A stretch of DNA of 64,000 nucleotides. Source: Zingiber officinale (Eukaryota; Streptophyta; Magnoliopsida; Zingiberales; Zingiberaceae). The notes beneath the pieces are model-generated. The model saw only the letters and a list, made by a program, of their open reading frames with translations. It did not search any database and was not told the origin of the DNA. Location: the NCBI RefSeq assembly GCF_018446385.1, contig NC_055989.1:133451004-133515003 (forward strand), read 5' to 3'. Positions 1 to 11,297 of this stretch are shown here, piece after piece. Numbering within the stretch: the stretch's first letter is position 1; the number at the start of each line of letters is the position of its first letter. A program made the translations under genes and the position numbers.

Positions 1-911
1 AGCAGGAAGGAAGAAGATTAGGACGGATGGCTGGGGTTTGGATGTTGACCCTTCAACGAGTCAGGAAAAGATACAAAGAGAGAGAGAGAGTCAGGAAAAG
101 ATAGAGACAAAGGAAGATGGCAAGAAAATAGTAAAGGTAACATAAAATAAAATAAAACTCGTGGCTCGGCAGGAGTGACACAGGGGAGGAGGAGGAGGAG
201 GAGGAGGAGGGAGAGACTTTAATGGCGACTTTAATCGAAGAGTTGGAGCCCCTCGGTAAAGTGGATTTCTTCATGTGAGCTTGCTTGCGCTGCAGCAGCT
301 CTCTATCTCTGTGCTTACGCAACTGTGGTGTTGTGTACTGCCCTGGTTGCTCTCGTTCGCCAGCTACCAAATAGGGATCCTTTGCTACTTTACCTTTATG
401 TTATCTGAACTGTTATGTAGGGGATCTTGCTTGGATTTGGCTTGGATTTTGTGCTTCTCTGGTGAAAGACAAGCACCACACATAATTGACGATATTATGA
501 ACAGTGACAGAGACCTTGGGCTTTCCCTCTTTTCAATTTACATCAGTATAGTTTGTGTAACATGGACTACGAAGATTCTTTATGAAAAAACACGGAGACG
601 GAGTAGGTAAATAAGATGCCTAAAGAGTTCCACTAACTTAGTAGCTGTAGTCTTTATTCAGTCTAATAACAGCTCTTCTCAATTGACAGCTTATTTATTT
701 ACTATTTTCACTTTATTTTGAGTTTAAAGTGATCTTAGTGACACCGTCTGACATTAACTTTAACATTGAACTAAGTTTAATTGAAAATTTTATCAACCTA
801 AGCATCATTGAAAGTTTTCGTTTTGACTCCTTTCCCGAAATCTCCTTGAAAATTTCCAAGGACAATGTATGATTGGCTGAATGAGTATCTTGGCATTCCT
901 TTTATGCTAAG
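1..911. other. No supported gene; purine-rich low-complexity DNA
   Basis: I see no convincing coding exon here. The left part has GA-rich tracts, a twice-repeated short motif (GTCAGGAAAAGATA near 60 and 90) and a GGA microsatellite at about 184-212. Open frames in this stretch are short, rich in serine or leucine, and match no family I know. It could be the leader or promoter of a gene lying to the left, but nothing in the sequence proves this. Confidence 0.4.
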
Positions 912-1014
912 CTATACTATGTAGTTGCTCATATCAAAATGTTGCATTTTTGTTGTGTGTTCTTTATGTCCTCTGTTTACTCCATGTCCTTTGCTGAGTA
1001 CTGGAGGATCCGCA

Positions 1015-1316
1015 TTAGCAACTTTTCTATAAAACTTATTCACGGCAGCAAATTCTGCTAATCTTTTGAATAGCCTTATCAAGTACCAGACATATGACTT
1101 GTCAAGTAGTTTGCTTAGTGTGGTCAAGTTGCCACAATGACAAAGGTGATCACCTTTTTTTTCCAGAATCACATTAACAACTTTTCTATAAAACTTATTC
1201 ATTGCAGCAAATTTTGCTGATCTTTTGAATAGCCTTATCAAGTGCCAGACATACGACTTGTCAAGTAGTTTGCTTAGTGTGCATGTCAAGTTGCCACAAT
1301 GACAAAGGTGATCATC
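1015..1316 (-). repeat. Two-copy tandem duplication of about 140 bp with an open frame across both copies
   Basis: The segment at about 1015-1153 is repeated at about 1174-1316 with roughly 90 percent identity by eye. The copies differ by a few substitutions and one 3-nt length difference, so a minus-strand reading frame stays open through both. The repeated peptide contains HLCHCGNLT and LIRLFKR. I do not recognise the protein family. It may be an exon with an internal duplication, a gene fragment carried by a mobile element, or chance openness. Confidence 0.6.
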
Positions 1317-1643
1317 ATTTGTTTCATATAAAAGAGGCATTACATTCATTTTCCATGGTCCGGTCGGAAGACATGTCTTCATTTCATGCTCTTAGTTTCT
1401 TCGTCTTGTTCTTTCTGCTAAACTCAGTTGTTTCACTTGAGTTACATTATTTCTTCTCTTGTTAATCTTACCAACTGTATCTATTCCCATTACCTTATCT
1501 ATGGAAGATAAAGGACTTGTGCCTCAGGTCATCGTTCTTTCTATTATTCGAAATGAAAAAAAATGGATATCGGTCTTTCTTTCTTTCTTTATTATTTTGC
1601 AGACAGAATGCTAAAGAATGTTGTACCACCCTAAAGTGAATGC
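1317..1643. other. Intergenic, nothing recognised
   Basis: AT-rich sequence with a short TTTC microsatellite near 1575. No gene, RNA or mobile-element signal was found. Confidence 0.4.
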
Positions 1644-1829
1644 TAGAAGACTCTCAGTACCAATTGCGATAACATCAATATCTGTCCGTGCTAAACACCT
1701 TCGACCGCCATGTCATCGCCGGGCCCGTATTCACCGTGATTTACTCCCTCTCATACTCGTGGGGCAGGGGTGAGGGGGCCGCTGGGCGGCGGGACCCGCC
1801 TTTTTGCAACATAGAAGACTCTCAGTACC
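1644..1829 (-). mobile_element. SINE-like retroposon with 18-bp target-site duplications
   Basis: A GC-rich insert of about 150 bp (1662-1811) is flanked by perfect 18-bp direct repeats, TAGAAGACTCTCAGTACC at 1644-1661 and 1812-1829. Long perfect duplications around a short insert are the mark of LINE-driven retroposition. On the minus strand the insert has a block around GGGAGTAAATCACGGTGAA that resembles the second element at 44350-44600, where an RNA polymerase III B-box-like motif is visible. I infer a tRNA-derived SINE family; the A box is not clear in this copy. Confidence 0.7.
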
Positions 1830-2900
1830 CCACTGGTTTACGCATGCACTGGAACAGTGCCAAAAGTTGACGTACCTAATACTTTAACAAAGTGAAAGAG
1901 AGCCTTTTATAGATCAAAACTTGAATTTATGAACTGGTTTTAGTATTAAATTATTTACAAGAAATATTTAGCAAGGGCCAAATCCATGGATTCACATTAA
2001 TTTGTGGAAGGTATTTAACTTGTGTAGGGTAGCATGAGAATAAAAAGGACACAATGTTGCTTTAATTTAATGGGATCAAGTGCTTTAAAAAATACTTTAG
2101 GTAAAGGTGATAGAATGAAAAATAAATTGTAATTTTTTAAAAAAGAATAATTGTGATTTTATTGTCGGGAAGATCAATGGATAATGAAACAAATAAAAGA
2201 AAATATATAGACAAGAAGAGTAGTAGAGAAAGCAGAAATATTTGCAAATAATTGTTTATTGACTTAGTCTTTAGATAGTTATTTACTGTGCTAATGTGAT
2301 GAAGGATACAAATAAATGATAGTTTAGTTACTAATATTAGAGCGATTGAGAGTGCAGTAAATGTTTTTTTTCTTATAACTGCAATTTATTTGTTCTAATT
2401 CTATTTTTAATTAAGACCACATGAATTAACTAGTTTTAAATAATAATATTATGTTAATTAATTAGAGTATAAATATAATTTTAAATATGTTGAAACAGTA
2501 AGAAAAGAAGTCATAATTAGTTGAGATGAATGGATAGCAAATTATTGCAATGAGTTTTAGATATGTTGAATCAATTATCAAATTCACGTAGAAATTGATA
2601 AATGGTAGAAATAGAAAGATATTTCTAAAGGCTTGCGTGCTCCTTAAGTTGAAAGAACTGGTTTCTTTCTTTTTAAAATAGTGTGCTATAACCAGCCATG
2701 CGTTATGGGTCAAAGTGTTCGACAATTAAAAAATAAGACAGAAAATTTTCTTAGAGAAGAGATCGTTAGGAATTTTCTTTAAAATTTTGTAAAAATGGTA
2801 AAATAAGAAATGCTATCTGTAAGCATCTGTCTATTTCAGACTAATAAAATGATACATCAAGATACAAATTTGTTCAAAGATGACTAATGAAAGTGAATAC
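1830..2900. other. AT-rich intergenic DNA
   Basis: Strongly AT-rich sequence with only short, leucine/isoleucine-rich open frames. I see no exon, RNA gene or element end. Confidence 0.4.
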
Positions 2901-3729
2901 GGTAGTTGAGAACGTGGCTTTGTTATTGACTGGATGAAGATTCCGTGTTGGCTTTTAACATAGGGAGTGTTAGTATCAGGTCCGACGCTTGAGTCAGTAC
3001 TTGGCTCGGGAGGAGAGAATAGTAGAAGTAAACAGTAGCAATGAGCGCATAGAATAATCGAGCATCGCATACCTCTGCTTGTAGATAGAGATCCTTTTAT
3101 ACTTCAATGTAGCGCATGTGCACATGTCCCAAAGCATGTGCCCGTTTTCCAAAGCCTCCCTAAGAAAAGACAAATCGAAAAGTGTCCCTGACATCTTTTT
3201 TTTAAGTGAGCACACAAATCTTTGTGATGTGACATACTGAAAGTTTCCAAAGTACGATTTACCTGCAAGACATGTTCTGTTCTTTCAGGCACAGACGTTC
3301 AAAAGAGTACGATATGATATGTATGTGGGTTATGCTGTGGGCTGACTGGTCGCCACTCGGTTGGGATATCGTCAACTCGGCCGTATAGAATGCAGCTACT
3401 GACCTGTTATTCCCTCAGCTTATATATTGTCGGAGAGGTGCACTGTGTCTGATCGGACCAGATCGTCCGATTGGCAAAGACGGTGGGCCCAGTAACTTAG
3501 TGTTTGTCTCTTGACTTCATCTACAAGGTACCGAGGACCGCCGATCAGATGGTCTGGTTGGCCCTTCGCGTTCGACCGACTCCGCGCTCCCACTCAGCCA
3601 AACACTGTCTAGTCCGTAGTCTTTGGGTCCATCTGACTCAGTGATTTTAACCATTTGACTTTGACCTCCACGTTAACTAGTCTTCATTGCTTTGACCTAT
3701 TTTTTGGGGTAATCTTTATTACCGTATAG
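2900..3729 (-). mobile_element. Ty3-gypsy LTR, old, reverse orientation
   Basis: Read on the minus strand this stretch follows the LTRs at 18649-19503, 24891-25727 and 32903-33840: a start like TACGGTAATAA, then GTGGAGGTCAAAGTCAA, a TATATAA region, GCGATGCTCGATTATTC and the GACTTGAGCG-type 3' part. It is much diverged and its 3' border is vague. It is probably a decayed solo LTR. No internal region adjoins it, so it is a fossil without coding capacity. Confidence 0.6.
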
Positions 3730-5285
3730 AAAGAGTTTTAATTTCTTGGATTTGTGGTATGAAGAAGTGAGATTGATTAAATGGCCAGCTGTATAGATTG
3801 ACAAAGTTTCATGGAGTGTCGTTCATTTGTTGTTTGCCTCTTGGAACAAAATATTATATTTTTGTGTGAATGGTCGTCCTTTGAGTTAGAGTGTTGAACT
3901 TGTGACACAATTTGGTGTTGCATTTAATTTGTGGATAGAGATCATATTTGGAGTCTTTTGTCAAAGGCATGCCAAAAGGTTATGCCTTGTATCTTTTTCT
4001 AAATTAAAGGGCATGACAAAAGAGAAGCATAAATATTCCTTTGTGAGGCAAGGATGAATATATATATACATGTATAGAATCACAGTATCACCAATGTGTC
4101 TACAAATACTTTCTAATTTAGTTGTTGTTTTGGTATATGAAACGATAAGTGTGGAAGGTAATGTATGCATTTAAATATTCATATTCCAATAGACTGTCCA
4201 TTTTTATTATTATTATTATTTAGCTAGCATTCATATCCAGTCTTTCGAGCCAACTAATCTCGGAGATGATTGGTCCAGTTCCAATAAAAGTTTTCATCGG
4301 TCATCACGATAAATCTTAAAGTACTCGTAACGAGCAGCCTAATAGTCTAACATTTTAGATTTATTATTCCACTAGAGGAGAATGTCCTACAGTATGCTGT
4401 AGTTAGAAATAAAATCATGAATACTTATGAGACTACATGAACACCATATTGCTGCACCATGCCCCAGGGGCATAGACTATCCATTATGTTCACGTAGCTG
4501 TTTGCCAACTTTGCATGAGACTTAGTATACTTGATGGTTTGAATTGATACTTGTCCCCCGGCCCCATTGATCTGTAATTCTTCCTAGCTAGAATCTATCT
4601 TTATTCTTTGTTCGCCTAATATACCCTTAAGCTTTATTAAGCAAAATTATTTTCACAGAATTAAAATGCATATCATCTTGTTTTAAACCTGCAATTATCA
4701 CTACAATTAACAAAAGTATATTGCTACTTCCAATTCATCTGTTAGAATGCCACATTTTTCCATAGTAAATCATACTGAGTTAAACATCAACTTTACACTC
4801 CAGAAAGTAATTGACCTCAGTTTGCTGAACTCGTTGGTGTGCTATCTATTGTATTCTAGATGGGAAATACATATGAAATACATTATTAGTTGAGCTAGCT
4901 GGTGAGGTGACGCTGGAATAATCTGAATGCAATTGTGATGTTCATTATATGTAAGGAATAATCAGAATGCAATTCACGCTGGAATAATCTACTTGCATTC
5001 TATTGATGGGATGCTCCAGAATGAAGGCGTGTTTTGTTTTAGCTGCCATAGCTTTTCATTATTTTCTGTCCTTGTTAATATATAATCTGTAGCTTATTTA
5101 CGATTTCCTGCTCCCTAAGCGGAGGCACTTTCCATCTCTCTGCAAATACACACTTGCTGAGAGATGAGTACAAATTCATGTAGACACTAGTGTTTTTACA
5201 GCAAGAATGCAGGATTATCGGTAACAGTACGCAAACGGACTTGTGGGTGGAGTTCATTCCCTATGGTTTGCTTCCGTAGATTTTT
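3730..5285. other. Intergenic, nothing recognised
   Basis: AT-rich sequence with TA and TTA microsatellites (about 4055-4070 and 4205-4220). No gene supported. Confidence 0.4.
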
Positions 5286-5690
5286 TAGGTCAATTTTTAA
5301 CCGGTGTAAAATATCTCATTGGTGGCTGACCTTTCCCTATAAAGAGTTATTGTACTAGGGCAAAATGTTCGTATGATTTATTTATTTGTATCTAATCGGG
5401 GGCTGGTAATACTGAACCACTTGGGATGAGTGTTATTCTCTTTTGCTCCAATAACCAAGGTCATCGATATTACTTTTTGCTCTAATAATTATAATAATTA
5501 GGGGCGTAGTTGCTCCAATAGGTCTTGAGATTAATTTTTAACGGGTATAAAATATCTTGTTGGATGTTAAAAATTTTCTATACAAAGAGTTGTTGTGTTA
5601 TGATAAAATATTCTCTATGATTTATCTGTTTATATTTTACTATGGAATCGATGATACTAAATCACTTTGGACGTCTAAGATGAAAAATAC
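5286..5690. repeat. Diverged direct duplication of about 150 bp
   Basis: The blocks at about 5286-5440 and 5528-5690 align: both contain AATTTTTAAC, then a GTATAAAATATCT-like stretch, an AAGAGTTRTTGT-like stretch and a block near ATGATTTAT. Identity by eye is about 70-75 percent. Neither copy carries a convincing gene. Confidence 0.5.
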
Positions 5691-6244
5691 CACTGCAATA
5701 ACAAGAAAGAAGACGGGTAGAATGATACATGGTTGTGGATGCTTGTAAGTTTGGACATCTCTTCATTCCCACCTCACATCACCTTATTGCCTTTATGCTC
5801 TTTGCGAAATCATTCCTCATTGAAATTGTCCCTTAATTTGAAGCATAGGTGATTATGCATGCATTATCGAATCTGCTATAACACAAAGAATCTGTCTTAT
5901 ATATTCTCTAGCCTATACAAAATCGACCATGGAATGATGTTTGTAGGACCGTCATAAGTAAAACAAGCACTTTATCATTTGATTCGAGCTAAGCTTTACT
6001 AGAAGGTGGAGGGCCATCAAACAATAATTTTGCCAGAAATTCATAGTCTTCACTGGTCCACCTATATGATTCAAATCAATTTAAAGGTGTTTAAAAAACT
6101 TTATAAAAGAAAAAGAGGTCGAGCTGTTTTTTTTCCATTTTTAGAATCGGATTTGATTAAATCTGAATATGCAGGGTTTCAAAATTTTTTTTTTTTTTTT
6201 TTAATTCCTCTCTTATCTTATACAATAACTCTCTTCTCTTTCTA

Positions 6245-6600
6245 TAAACCAACACCACTTTATAGAAACCATTGATGCTAGCACCACCAAATTAATGTCA
6301 TCCACTTAGAAATCAACACTACCTTAGTACTTGCTTCTACAAACAAGCATCAAGGTGGATGTTAGATACCAGCACCAAATGGTGTTGGTTTGTAGAAATC
6401 AACACTACTTGGTGTTCGTTTCTACAAACCAGCACAACTTGGTGCTGGTCTTAGATTAGCACGAACATTGAAGTTAGTCTTTAAAGATCAATTTTTACAA
6501 ATCAGTATTAAAGTGGTGTTGGTTTGTAAAAACCAACATCACGATGGATGGTGTTGATTTGGTTGTGTAGATGGTACTGATTTTTACAAACCAGCAACAC
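6245..6600. repeat. Array of short inverted repeats around an ACCAACACCACTTGGTGTTGGTTTG-like motif core
   Basis: Variants of CAACACCACTT and of its complement GGTGTTGGTTTGTAGAAA occur at least eight times, alternating in orientation, so the region can fold into several hairpins. This resembles the subterminal repeat zone of a DNA transposon (CACTA-like), but no terminal CACTA motif or target duplication was seen. It may also be a decayed foldback element. Confidence 0.6.
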
Positions 6601-6614
6601 TTTGTATGCAATCA

Positions 6615-6740
6615 AAAAAGATGAATATAGTTAAAGTGGTAAGTAAGTGGTTGTTTGTCACATAAAATCTTGGGGTCGAATCTTAAAACTGATAGGGCAT
6701 AAATCCTTACACCTCATATAACTCAACTCTCCTCTCCTCT
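6615..6740 (+). mobile_element. Second SINE-like family, copy 1
   Basis: An A-box-like TAGTTAAAGTGG (6628-6639) is followed about 35 nt later by a B-box-like GGGGTCGAATCTT (about 6672-6684), then GATAGGGCATAAATCCTTACACC and CATATAACTCA. A related block occurs at 41875-41990 (GATAGGGCGTAAATTACTACACGCC then CATATAACTCA). The box spacing fits a tRNA-derived RNA polymerase III promoter. Ends and target duplications were not resolved. Confidence 0.55.
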
Positions 6741-7374
6741 CCTCTCCTCACTTACCTCTCTAGTTAAAGAAATTTTCTTCCTTCATATTGATACTAAGCT
6801 AGAAGCCAACATTTCATCTTTTATCATAAAAGAGATGGAAGAGAATTGTTGAATTCAGATTTTAATCGTGCGACGTGTCCATGCCCGATGTTCTCTTGAT
6901 CACTCGCAGAGTATTCTTGGATACGAACAAATAGAGAACCAATATTTAATAAAATCTCCTGCATTATAGTACAGAAAGTACTGTTGCGAAGTGACTACTT
7001 GCACAGTCGTCGTTTCTGTCAACTCTATCTCATGGTCTGTTCACTGAAACCAGCAGCCTTGTTTGGTTGTCTCACCACCACCTAGCTTGATATTTGATAG
7101 CTGGCGCGAGATATTAGACTAGGAAAGAGCGCATCTCTTTCGAAATGCCAACCTCACCATATATCTTCAGCTCTTTGAAAGGGCTTCAACAAAGCTTTCG
7201 ATAAGGGCAAGAGATCAGAACGTTTGTTGTGCAAAGCTTCTCAGCTTTTTTTTTTCATTCTATGTTTTTTTTGGTTAGCTCCTATGATTTTGTTTGCCCT
7301 ATGCTACAGCATTAATTCTTTTAGCTTCATTTTAGGGAGTATTCCTGGAGTTTCTAGTAGTGCTGATTAGGAAC
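6741..7374. promoter_or_regulatory. Upstream region and 5' leader of the ANT gene
   Basis: No other gene lies between the SINE and the ANT start. The first part has CT-rich tracts (CTCCTCTCCT near 6730). A leader or leader intron is possible. No single TATA element is clear enough to call. Confidence 0.35.
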
Positions 7375-10316
7375 ATGAAATCCATGAACGACAACTGGCT
7401 GGGCTTCTCCCTTTCCTCTCCCATGAACACGGATGCATCTTCCAATCCACACCATTGCCAAGATCATATAAATCATCATCACCACCAAACTCTACCCTCA
7501 TTTGCCACTACGACTGCAGTGCCATGCAGCATCTTCCATTTTCCACAGGCCACCAACTCCGGTATTTGCTACGGCATGGAAGGCGCTGATAATGAAGCAA
7601 TACTTTACCCTCAGTTATCTGTCATGCCGTTGAAGTCCGATGGATCACTCTGCATCATGGAAGCTGTCAGCAGATCGCAGCAGCAAGGTTAGCTGCTTGG
7701 CTCTTCCATTTCAAACATGTTCCTCATTGCAATTGTTCTGATGCACATTTCGATACTGCAGTTGTAGGAATGGTGCAATCTCCGTCGCCTATATTAGAAG
7801 ACTTCCTTGGCGGTGCACCACACATGGGAATCCATCACCAGTACGTGAACGACGATAGCACGGCAGCAATGGCTTTAAGCTTGGACTACAGCAAAGAATC
7901 TGATAGCCAAGCCAACAGAAACCATTCCCTGGGCCTTCTCCAAAGGCAACATCAATTGTATTTCCAACCATTGCATGAAGGGTTATGCCATGAGATGTAT
8001 GATGTCGCAATGGAGGAAGGATCAACCAATGGCGAAGGAATTTCCAGCCTAAAGTCTTGGGTGAATAGGCACTACAATGGCGGCAACAATGGGTATTGCG
8101 AGGAAACTGCTCTTGGATCTGACCCTGTCGGAGCAATTGGGTATGGGAATCTGCAGCCCTTGAGCTTGTCCATGAGTCCTGGGTCCCAGTCCAGCTGTGT
8201 CACAGCTCCTCTGCAGAGCTCTGCTGCGACTGAATGCATGGCTTTGAATGCGCCAAAAAAGAGAGGTGCTGGCAAAGTGGCCTACAAGCAGCCTGTTCAT
8301 AGAAAATCTATTGACACATTCGGCCAGAGGACCTCTCAGTATAGAGGTGTTACGAGGTCAGTTTTCATTATTTTTTTTTTTCCAATTACTATATATTGTT
8401 ATACATTTATGTGAGCATCTTTATTGCACTAGTTTGTTTATTTCTGCATGTATTTCTCATGCATTAATCCAATATATGAGTAGAACAAGATCAGTTTGCA
8501 CGTTACAGTATGAGTTTGAACATTTTCAATGCCTGTGGTCAGTGTGGTTCTTTCAAAATATTAAAAATACATTCACTAAGATTATTTGTTGTTAATTTAA
8601 TTATGATGCATTCAGATCTTATATATTGCTTCCTTTTTCTGGATTACTATATATTTTCAGCTAGCTATTATGTGAATCAATCAAAATATTTATGTATTGG
8701 TGTTCTTATCGGAATCCTTGATGATTCCACCAGTTTATCTCATGTGATACATGCTTCAGGCATCGGTGGACCGGTAGATATGAAGCACATCTTTGGGATA
8801 ACAGTTGTAAGCAGGAAGGTCAAACGAGGAAAGGGCGGCAAGGTGAGTTGAAAAATGAGCTGAAGTGTTTGCTGGGAATACTCTTTCATTGTCATATTAA
8901 CGCACTTAATTACTTGTTCAGTTTCATATTCAACATTTGAGTAAACCCTTCTAACTACAAATTGTAATCTTGTTAATTTGTTATGTTATTCCTTTTGCCG
9001 GGTCTCGTAAATGAATACGCTTTTTCTGCAGTTTATCTCGGTACGCTTGCTTTGCACTCAAAAACTCATCTTCATTTCTTCTGTTTCAATATTCGTTTAT
9101 CTTTGTCATTTCGGCCTCTCAGGGGGTTATGATATAGAGGAAAAAGCTGCTAGGGCATATGATCTTGCGGCATTGAAGTATTGGGGACTATCAACACATA
9201 TTAACTTTCCAGTATTCACTGATCGGTTTAAATTTTCTTTAGCTTTGCAACATTAATTAATCTGCTACTAGATTTTTCTCTTGGCTGGATATCGTGCAGT
9301 TGGAGAATTATCAAGAAGAGCTTGAAGAAATGAAGAATATGACCAGGCAAGAGTATGTTGCACACTTAAGAAGGTAAATCTCATTTTTATCCATTCACTA
9401 CTCGTTTTTAGCTGGTATTTCCAGAACATTACTTTGCCTCAACTTATTTACAGGAGAAGCAGTGGGTTTTCTCGAGGGGCTTCAATGTACCGCGGAGTCA
9501 CCAGGTTGCTTCAACTCAGAGTGATCTACTGCCATAAACCCTTACTACCTTCACATTCTGTTTGCTGATTAATTTGATATTTCTTCACAGGCATCACCAG
9601 CATGGACGGTGGCAAGCTCGAATTGGTAGGGTCGCTGGAAACAAAGATCTCTACCTTGGGACCTTCAGTATGTTTCTTTTCCATTATTTCCTGTCGAATT
9701 TTCTTGTTTTACATTGAAAGTCAATTATGCCTACGATATGCTAATACCACGTCATTTGATCACTCGGATGTTCTTTGATATAATGAAGCCTAACTAGGAA
9801 AGACAACGAGCGTATGCTTAATTTTCAAAGGGAAATGGACTTTCAGGCACGCAGGAAGAAGCAGCCGAAGCGTACGACATAGCTGCGATTAAATTTCGAG
9901 GCGTAAATGCAGTGCCCAACTTCGACATAACAAGGTACGATGTGGAAAAGATACTGGAGAGCACTACCTTGTTATCGGCGGAGCATGCCAGGAGAAATAA
10001 AGCGATCGATGCAGAAAGAGAAGAACCTACTAGTTCTGAAGGCAACAACTCGAGAGACGTCTTCGTAGTGAACGACACCAGCACCACCGCTTCAGGTTGG
10101 AAGATGGACTTCCATTCAGTTCACCCGGCACAGGACTCCAAACCGGTCGTTGAAAATTTAAGCTCACCCCGAGCTGTGGATGATTTGGAGAATCTGGGAA
10201 GTAGCAACCACCAACACGCAGAGACAGCAGCAATGGCGACGACTGAAGGGGCTCCTGACAGAACTGGCTTCTCGTTGACGTACATCACTAAGGTTGAATG
10301 GTTCTACCACTGCTAG
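7375..10316 (+). CDS. ANT: AINTEGUMENTA (ANT), AP2-family transcription factor
   Basis: Nuclear DNA-binding activator of organ growth in plants. By GT-AG splicing I read nine exons: 7375-7687, 7762-8356, 8760-8842, 9032-9040, 9123-9211, 9300-9373, 9454-9504, 9591-9667 and 9847-10316 (586 residues). The first AP2 repeat (about 298-363) has the ANT-type 10-residue insertion; the second is about 400-456. Exon 4 is a 9-nt micro-exon giving the VYLG junction, as in other AP2 genes. ANT rather than BABY BOOM/PLETHORA is shown by [62 protein letters not shown] and the post-domain motif [13 protein letters not shown] start at the ATG giving [11 protein letters not shown]; a later ATG at 7384 is also possible. 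The C-terminal 130 residues are divergent and lack the usual ANT ending. It has no AP2-type miR172 site that I can see, as expected for this subgroup. Confidence 0.93.
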
Positions 10317-11297
10317 TTCTTGGGTTCCATCAGTTTAGCTCAGCTCAGCTCAGCTCAGCTCAGGCCAACAAGCGTTTCCTATGTCTTCTCAGATGCCAGT
10401 TTTTTGCTGCCTGGGCAGCTGATGTTTGATTTCCTATTTGTGCAGTTTGTTTTTACTTGTCAGTAGGTCTTTATTTTTCCAGTAGTGGGGCCAATTTTGG
10501 GGGAGAAATTTACAGAAATTGTAGGCCTCTTCGAGCAGAATTCTACTGTAAGAAAAAAAACAGTTGGATCTCTGACAACAATGTGCAAAGATTTGACCAT
10601 CATCTTGACCGTCGTTACCATCATCTGGCTTGCATAAAAAAAAAATGATGAATGCATTGAAGTGCTATGGTTCAAAATTGCATGGAAGCAGGGAAGAGAT
10701 GATTGAAATAGTGAACAGACAAACATTTTGTTGCCAATGTCTTGGAGTGGCAGTGGGACAGTTGTTGACATTGATTGCATCCTCCTTATCCCTCTTTGGC
10801 ATTCATGCCAACCTCTGCTCTCGACCTTATTGCTGCCAATGGAGCTCTTAAAACGATATAGATCGTTGATTAGGCGATGACTATTGTGGTAAAACTAGAT
10901 TCACTTATCTTCCTCCCTCCTCAGTAGTAAACACTAAAGGGAGCCTGAAGCTACGGTTCACCCGTGATGCTGGTGCACGCATGCGGTGCCTTTTTCTAAC
11001 TTACTGTCTCCTGCTGCTTTATCAGGTCAGGTCAGGTCAGGTCCCATAGAACAAATGGATGCCCCAACTCCAATTCCAATAATCAAACAAGGGATGCAAC
11101 CAATCATGATCCAAATCCAACATAATTTTAAGCATTTAAATTCATAGATACGAACCGGAATCCAACACGCCATTTGCCTCGAGCCCATGACCATCTTTAA
11201 ACAAACTCCACGACCACGACCACGAGCTCAAAGATGGTAATTTTTTTCCCCTTCTTTTATCCTCATGCGCTGCTCTCGATCCCCTCGAATCCATTCC
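10317..11297. other. ANT 3' flank and RLP44 upstream region
   Basis: Contains a CAGCT/CAGCTC microsatellite (about 10335-10365), a small AGGTC repeat (about 11023-11042) and otherwise unique-looking sequence. It should hold the ANT 3' UTR and the RLP44 promoter and leader; no separate gene is supported. Confidence 0.4.

Noticed and set aside
275-610. Plus-strand open stretch of 111 codons
   Set aside because: Leucine/serine-rich, no family match, no splice or promoter context; likely chance.
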